Source of the DNA: Sipunculus nudus
Lineage: Eukaryota; Annelida; Sipuncula; Golfingiida; Sipunculidae
DNA: 64,000 nt
Direction of reading: 5' to 3'
Assembly: GCA_026874595.1 (NCBI GenBank)
Contig: CM049316.1
Span: forward strand, 40,120,695-40,184,694
The position numbers and the translations under genes were made by a program. The notes beneath the pieces were generated by a model. The model saw nothing but the letters and a program-made list of their open reading frames with translations. It ran no database searches and was not told the origin of the DNA. Below are positions 58,701 to 64,000 of this stretch, piece after piece (positions within the stretch are counted from its first letter, which is position 1; every line of letters starts with the position of its first letter).

Positions 58701-61700
58701 GAATCGGGTGTCAGTAGGAGCACTGCTTTCAGCCCTGGTACATTTTGATTTGTTCAGTATATATTTATTAAACCTTACCTTTGATCAGGCCTGAATCGGG
58801 TGTCAGTAGGAGCACTGCTTTAAGCCCTGGTACATTTTGATTTGTTCAGTATATATTTATTAAACCTTACCTTTGATCAGGCCTGAATCGGGTGTCAGTA
58901 GGAGCACTGCTTTCAGCCCTGGTACATTTTGATTTGTTCAGTATATATTTATTAAACCTTACCTTTGATCAGGCCTGAATCGGGTGTCAGTAGGAGCACT
59001 GCTTTCAGCCCTGGTACATTTTGATTTGTTCAGTATATATTTATTAAACCTTACCTTTGATCAGGCCTGAATCGGGTGTCAGTAGGAGCACTGCTTTCAG
59101 CCCTGGTACATTTTGATTTGTTCAGTATATATTTATTAAACCTTACCTTTGATCAGGCCTGAATCGGGTGTCAGTAGGAGCACTGCTTTCAGCCCTGGTA
59201 CATTATGATTTGTTCAGTATATATTTATTAAACCTTACCTTTGATCAGGCCTGAATCGGGTGTCAGTAGGAGCACTGCTTTCAGCCCTGGTACATTTTGA
59301 TTTGTTCAGTATATATTTATTAAACCTTACCTTTGATCAGGCCTGAATCGGGTGTCAGTAGGAGCACTGCTTTCAGCCCTGGTACATTTTGATTTGTTCA
59401 GTATATATTTATTAAACCTTACCTTTGATCAGGCCTGAATCGGGTGTCAGTAGGAGCACTGCTTTCAGCCCTGGTACATTTTGATTTGTTCAGTATATAT
59501 TTATTAAACCTTACCTTTGATCAGGCCTGAATCGGGTGTCAGTAGGAGCACTGCTTTCAGCCCTGGTACATTTTGATTTGTTCAGTATATATTTATTAAA
59601 CCTTACCTTTGATCAGGCCTGAATCGGGTGTCAGTAGGAGCACTGCTTTCAGCCCTGGTACATTTTGATTTGTTCAGTATATATTTATTAAACCTTACCT
59701 TTGATCAGGCCTGAATCGGGTGTCAGTAGGAGCACTGCTTTCAGCCCTGGTACATTTTGATTTGTTCAGTATATATTTATTAAACCTTACCTTTGATCAG
59801 GCCTGAATCGGGTGTCAGTAGGAGCGTACAAATGCACCTGCTCGTTGTCGATCTCATTTAGTTCGATGGCAAATCTACTGAATCCGTAATACAGCTCAAA
59901 GTCTTGTGGCATGGTACCTACAAGTCAGAAATGACAGTGTTATAATATGTTACGCTACTTCAAATTATAAATTAGGGATCAGTCCCTATGCTGCATACTG
60001 CCTTTAAAAGGTTGGCTTATTGCTAAAGATCAAACTAAGCACATAAAGTTTTCAGAGTTTTTTTTATAAAATTTTGTGTGCATCGTTTAGGAACAATATA
60101 CAAATGATACACTGAACACTCGTTGCCACACAACAGCTCTACTCACAGGTTCCACAGGTGTTAAATGAAAAACATTTAATGTGGGAAAAATTATCTTGCA
60201 AGCCGATGTATTGAAACAAAGAATTTGTGACTAATGTATCTTTCAAAAAAGCAAATTGAAAGTGACAAATCACAATGTGTACTGTCATCTGTTATCAGTT
60301 CACTATCACTGAACACAAAAGTTTCATGGTGAAACCATCTCAGCTTTCAGGATCACCTGATTTATAAATTGTTTTAATTTTGTATACATTTTAGTTTTTT
60401 TGTGTTAATAAAGTGTGTCTGATTGCTACATTTATCTACTTGGACTATGGTAAGATACTGTGCATGCATGAAAACATGCAATCAAGGGGCAGTCAAGGGA
60501 GAAAGATGTACATGTCATGAATAAAAACAAGTGACCCATGGGTCATGATGCTCAGCTTACTAAATAGACATTTACAAAAGGAATTTCATCATCTGAATGC
60601 CAAATTTTGTAGGTGGTATCCCCATTCAACTGTAGCTATTAAAGCTCTTCAAAATAAACAAGAAGAAAACATTTCATGATAATATATCTCGCAATTCCCA
60701 AGAAAATATAGCCTTTTTGTATGCAGTCAGCTGAGCTAAAAATGACCGTGCACATTTTTTAACGACATCCCTGGATGTCAAGATGCTAGGTCCCATTTGG
60801 CATGCAATGGTAAAGGTTTGTACCCTGTCTAACTGTCTTAATGCATAAATGTTTTGGTCAGTTATATAGGTCACCATGAGATTGCCCAAGATGTTTTGGT
60901 AGCATGACCTAAAATTCAGGTTTCCATTGAGACTGCCCATGACTTCCCTGTATATCTTTAAGGTAGCCACTTATGTACCTTTAATTGTACAACAGTTGTT
61001 CCAAGGAATATATGAGACTATATAAAGATTGTATTTACCTGGCCGCCACACTATTTTGGCAGACGGAGCATGACCACAGTACATCCCCTCATCTGGTTTG
61101 CCGAAGATATGATGTACCACTCTACCCTCAGGGTTAAACACGGATCCATACACCTCATGTCGTTGATCTGACCAGTAACTACTCTGTAACATAAATAAAA
61201 TCCATACCATACAGTAATATAATAACAGCCTTAAGTCATTCTTGTTTGTTTATCATAAATTACATAATCATCACATGCATCCAGGTCTGCGGATGTGGTT
61301 GTTCTTTGTTCCATTTAAAACTATTGTTAACAGTTTGTGTCTGTATCAACCATAATATTTTTGTTGGCCATGAAGTGGCTGTATGCAGTGTTGCAGTCAA
61401 GTGACCACCCTCCGATGCCAAGACCCTAGTCCGAATCTCAGTCTCCTTGGGCAAAGACAAGAGTCTGGGTCACCACCAAGTCAAAGTCCACGCAACCTTA
61501 GGATTCATTGTCTGAATGTCTAAGTTGACACCTCAGTGACCTAACACTACGAAATGACTTTTTCAATTGTTCTACTGCAATCAATCAAACTTGTCAAGCC
61601 GGCCTCAGGTTCTAGTCTAAGTCACTGCCTTCAGATCTGCTGGCCTCAATATCTATTTCAACAGCTTTATTTCATTTGCTTTACAAACATGATAAACATG

Positions 61701-62142
61701 GGCCCAATAACTCAATGCTGACCAGTAAAGATATAACAATAGACAATAATAATCTAAACAAAATTAAAATTATTCTATTTCACAGAGTAACAATCTGGCA
61801 TTTCATCATCTGGTTTAATAAGTTCAAACAGGCTGATAAATTTTGTTAGTGTTAAACAAGATAGTTTGCTATCTCTTAAAGTTTTGAAAAAATCCATCAA
61901 TAATAACCAGATGTAATTAGACATGTAGAGGTCTAGTTTATGAAGAGATATGCGAGACCAGGTTTTTCAGGTGTGGGCTATTATCATTGTCAATTATCTT
62001 GTTTACCTTTGCATAGGTAAGTTTGCAGGTGATGGAACCGTTCCTGATGACCACTTCTCCGTAGTGGTCAACCCAGCGCTGACCACCAAACAGGTTATGA
62101 ATACATGTGGTGACTTTGTTCCATTGATAATGGTCCTTGTAT
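55643..62142 (-). CDS. OSBPL3/6/7-like: ORP3/6/7-type oxysterol-binding-related protein (C-terminal five exons)
   Basis: Cytosolic/ER-contact lipid-transfer protein; this is the C-terminal part of the OSBP-related lipid-binding domain. Exons in transcript order are 62142-62007, 61183-61039, 59917-59791, 56784-56662 and 55748-55643, with GT-AG introns and phases that join without loss, ending LW then TAA. Diagnostic strings: WNKVTTCIHNLFGGQRW, HYGEVVIRNGS, GRVVHHIFGKPDEGMYCG, IVWRPG, YYGFSRFAIELNEI, PTDTRFRPDQR, LEEGKIKEAETAKQRLE, YWEFRKEPGF. YCG and RFRPDQR with a C-terminal LW point to the ORP3/6/7 subgroup rather than OSBP or ORP1/2/9. The usual LLPPTD is LYAPTD here. The N-terminal exons (PH domain, FFAT motif, EQVSHHPP lipid-binding motif) are not in the window. 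A 92-bp array that amplifies the third exon's donor lies in the following intron. Confidence 0.95.
56662..56784 (-). CDS. OSBPL3/6/7-like: ORP exon with C-terminal charged helix
   Basis: The acceptor is ATTTTCAG and the donor GTAAGT. It reads YLEEGKIKEAETAKQRLEQQ followed by a run rich in Arg, Lys and Glu, ending NPRWF. This is the LEEG...EKQRLEE helix of ORPs, more basic than usual. Confidence 0.94.
56991..57656 (+). repeat. Dispersed CCCATGGGTCATGACGCTCAGCTGA repeat, copy 2
   Basis: Left end GTGACCCATGGGTCATGACG; right end GATGACTTTCAGTCAGCTGA. Interior motifs GGTTTCCAAGG, GGACCTCTCAGGATGTCAAG and TTCCAGGTCCAG match copy 1. It lies in an ORP intron. Confidence 0.7.
58071..59825 (-). repeat. 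92-bp minisatellite amplifying an exon end and its splice donor
   Basis: Plus-strand CCTTACCTTTGATCAGGCC starts at 58313 and every 92 bp to 59785, 17 occurrences in all. In the sense (minus) strand each unit is 35 nt identical or nearly identical to the ORP exon end (GCTCC to TGATCAAAG), then GTAAGG and 57 nt of intron. The unit at 59785 is the authentic exon; the other 16 lie in the intron. A truncated 18th unit without a donor is at 58071-58117. Most units are nearly identical; variants concentrate at the end far from the exon (58313-58590). Confidence 0.97.
58118..58301. mobile_element. TA-flanked mariner/pogo-like MITE nested in the 92-bp array
   Basis: Ends CAGTGAAACCTTGTTGTGTC and, reverse-complemented, CAGTGAAACCTCGTTGTGTC: a TIR of about 23 bp with one mismatch. 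TA lies on both sides (58116-58117, 58302-58303). Removing the 184 bp and one TA restores the array consensus CAGTATATATTTATTAAACC. This shows precisely where it inserted. Confidence 0.92.
59791..59917 (-). CDS. OSBPL3/6/7-like: ORP exon carrying PTDTRFRPDQ; source of the array
   Basis: The acceptor is CTTGTAG and the donor GTAAGG. It encodes TMPQDFELYYGFSRFAIELN and then EIDNEQVHLYAPTDTRFRPDQ, ending in two bases of Arg. The last 35 nt (59825-59791) are the part repeated downstream. Upstream of GCTCC the exon (GTACAAATGCACC on the plus strand) differs from the array, so this is the authentic copy. Confidence 0.95.
60527..60970 (+). repeat. Dispersed CCCATGGGTCA repeat, copy 3 (rearranged)
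   Basis: Left end GTGACCCATGGGTCATGATG. A right-end motif GCAGTCAGCTGAGCTAAAAA appears early (60723), then interior motifs (CATCCCTGGATGTCAAGATG, CAGGTTTCCATTGAG) follow. It lies in an ORP intron. Confidence 0.6.
61039..61183 (-). CDS. OSBPL3/6/7-like: ORP exon with GRVVHHIFGKPDEGMYCG
   Basis: The acceptor is GTTACAG and the donor GTAAAT. It encodes SSYWSDQRHEVYGSVFNPEG and continues to IVWRP plus one base. This segment distinguishes ORP3/6/7 from other ORPs. Confidence 0.95.
62007..62142 (-). CDS. OSBPL3/6/7-like: ORP exon with WNKVTTCIHNLFGGQRW
   Basis: The acceptor is TTTGTAG and the donor GTAAAC. One base completes a codon from an unseen upstream exon; then YKDHYQWNKVTTCIHNLFGG, QRWVDHYGEVVI and CKLTYAK follow. 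Confidence 0.95.
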
Positions 62143-62402
62143 CTACAAAACAGAGAAAAGTTCCCAATCATTTTATTTACTGGAGCCAGTCAGGACAAAC
62201 TAATATAGAATACTACCCAGCTGTATAGGGATCAAAACTGGCAAACTTTTCTATTTAACATTGGGGTCTGGCAAGACAGAAAATTTACACAACATCACAA
62301 GATTTTCCTTTTTTATTTAGTCCATTAACTTGTTCAGCAAAATAAATCTGTTATTATCATGTTTTTCCTTTATCATTTGACATTTTTATCGAAACATAGC
62401 AA

Positions 62403-62690
62403 AAACAAGGGACCCATGGGTCACGACGCTCAGCTGAAGTTTGAAATTTTTGCGAATGCAAAATATTCTATTGTAATGTTTTTCATTTATATATGAATAT
62501 GAGATGCTAAGAGGAAAGGGGCCCTCCTACTTGTTTATAGTAAAGTTCTAAATATATGATTGCAAACTAATTCTCTGACAAGACTCTCATGAAGAAAAAC
62601 AGTAAAAGTTTTGAGATACTGTGATGCACATGAAATTTACAGATGGACAGGCAGGTGGACAGAATGGACTAATACCTTTATTTCACTTTC
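62403..62690 (+). repeat. Dispersed CCCATGGGTCA repeat, copy 4 (partial)
   Basis: Left end GGGACCCATGGGTCACGACG followed by CTCAGCTGA. The rest diverges quickly and no right end is recognised. Confidence 0.5.
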
Positions 62691-62810
62691 AAGGGAATAA
62701 TGCATTTAAGTTTATATATAAGCCTATTTTTTTAGCATTTCCACTTTTTCCATTAAAAGTTTTTATCTGAATCATTTTTTTTATTAACAAGTTTTATAAA
62801 TTTTTAATAA

Positions 62811-62950
62811 AAAAAACTGATAATATAAGTTAAAACATTAGAATTGTTGCAAAAGTTGCAATCATTATATATCCAGAGTGAAAAAACTGAAAATATAAGT
62901 TAAAATATTAGAATTGTTGCAAAAGTTGCAATCATTATATATCAAGAGTG
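62811..62950. repeat. 70-bp tandem duplication
   Basis: 62811-62880 and 62881-62950 match at all but about three positions, starting AAAAAACTGA and ending AGAGTG. Confidence 0.95.
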
Positions 62951-64000
62951 TAGCTCATATTGGGTCATATTATGCATACACATATATTTTATTATTTTTA
63001 ACTCACAAATGTTTAAGCTGAATTTAAAAGAAAATAATGCCACAACATGACATCTACAAGATTATTCCTTGAATCACTATTAAAAATTTTTGCACATTGG
63101 AGTTTTCAGTACATGCTTAATTTTATTCACCTAGATAAAATAAAAGATTCAGTAAATTAGATAAAATAAAACATCTTTTCGAATAAAGTATACACACTGT
63201 TGGTTGAATGATCGACAAACAATATCATTGTGCTAATTACTATCTCAGCTTTGATTTTATTACTGGAATTAATAGTCAATTTCACACCTGGTGAACTTTT
63301 TACTCTTCTGAAGTAAGGAATTACTTATCTGATGAAAGTCCACACTTTCATAGCAATACACCACTTTGTGGACACAATTAAATGTGCACTTTAATCATTG
63401 TAACCCTGCTGGTACAATACAAAATCTAAAATGTAGCATAGCCAGAAAATAATAACATTCATCAAGTTTATGCACCATCTGGGGGTGGGGGGGGGGAGTG
63501 CAGGGCAGAGGGAAAGCCTGCTGGTAGTGGCCAAGCTGAGCCAAGGCAAGCTGCCTGGGGTGGGTTACAAAATGCAAGTGAAGGCTGTACTACTAGGTGG
63601 GCTAGATGTAAACAACACTTCACATGGTGTATGAAAACTTGAATAAAAGCTACTCTTTTCAATCAATTCCTTTGAAATTTCAGATTTTAAAAGATTAAAT
63701 CCTTATGTATATATGCTGTGAAAATTAATTCAACAGTGCTTACAGGAAAAGAATGTGCCATTGCCAAAGTTGGACAAAATTTAAGGTAATGATTTTTTAT
63801 TCATGCTAATAACTTGAAAAAAATTTCAAAATTCAGATCAAATTTTGGGTAAAAAAAGAAATCTTGATTAAATAATGTTATATTCCTGAAAAAAAGTCTC
63901 TAGCTTCAGCAATTCTCATGTAAGGTGAGTAAATATATTTCCTGATTTTTTAAAAACTGCATTATATTTTGGCCCATAACTTCAAAATAATACCCAACAC

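Larger units (their letters stand above)
62143..64000 (-). other. ORP intron reaching the window edge
   Basis: No exon is seen; the preceding ORP exon (expected to hold the HHPP-type motif) must be beyond 64000. The stretch contains copy 4 of the CCCATGGGTCA repeat and a 70-bp duplication. Confidence 0.6.

Noticed and set aside
58313-59825. Real multi-exon coding expansion with 16 annotated exons
   Set aside because: Acceptors in the ectopic units have no pyrimidine tract, so they are reported only as potential cassettes, not as coding exons.

Overview
This is a eukaryotic nuclear window, rich in A+T and in repeats. Genes are split by GT-AG introns. Between them lie tRNA-derived SINEs, LINE scraps, many short inverted-repeat DNA transposons, long (AT)n tracts and large minisatellites. 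The gene types (a six-EF-hand calbindin/calretinin-like protein, an ORP3/6/7-type oxysterol-binding-related protein and a divergent class A GPCR) indicate an animal. The SINE carrying a GGTTTTCTCCGG-type core and the general repeat style suggest a lophotrochozoan, most likely a bivalve mollusc. The species cannot be read from the sequence.

Layout. 1-11269: no confident gene; a LINE reverse-transcriptase scrap (minus), a MITE, a large foldback element and simple repeats. 11270-20886 (+): nine exons of a calbindin/calretinin-like gene, covering EF-hands 2 to 6 and the C-terminus; the first exon or exons are not found. Its introns hold a LINE remnant, a SINE and a diverged minisatellite. 20887-23700: 3' flank and dispersed repeats. 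23765-29900: a very large minisatellite with a homogeneous 28-bp core, diverged flanks and a 1.18-kb terminal-inverted-repeat transposon inside it. 32235-33281 (-): a single-exon divergent class A GPCR of 348 residues. 33300-55640: no recognised coding exons; two copies of one tRNA-SINE family, several MITE-like elements, and a quieter stretch (about 47.2-55.6 kb) that may include the 3' UTR of the next gene. 55643-62142 (-): the last five coding exons of an ORP3/6/7-type lipid-transfer protein; its N-terminal exons lie beyond 64000.

The most unusual feature is in the ORP gene. The last 35 nt of one coding exon, its 5' splice site and the first 57 nt of the following intron have been amplified as a 92-bp tandem array. 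This gives 17 near-identical donor sites in a row, one authentic and 16 ectopic. Each ectopic unit can also be read as a frame-preserving 36-nt cassette. The array contains a nested TA-flanked MITE.

The three genes look functionally unrelated (calcium buffering/sensing, peptide-type receptor, lipid transfer), and nothing suggests they act as a cluster.
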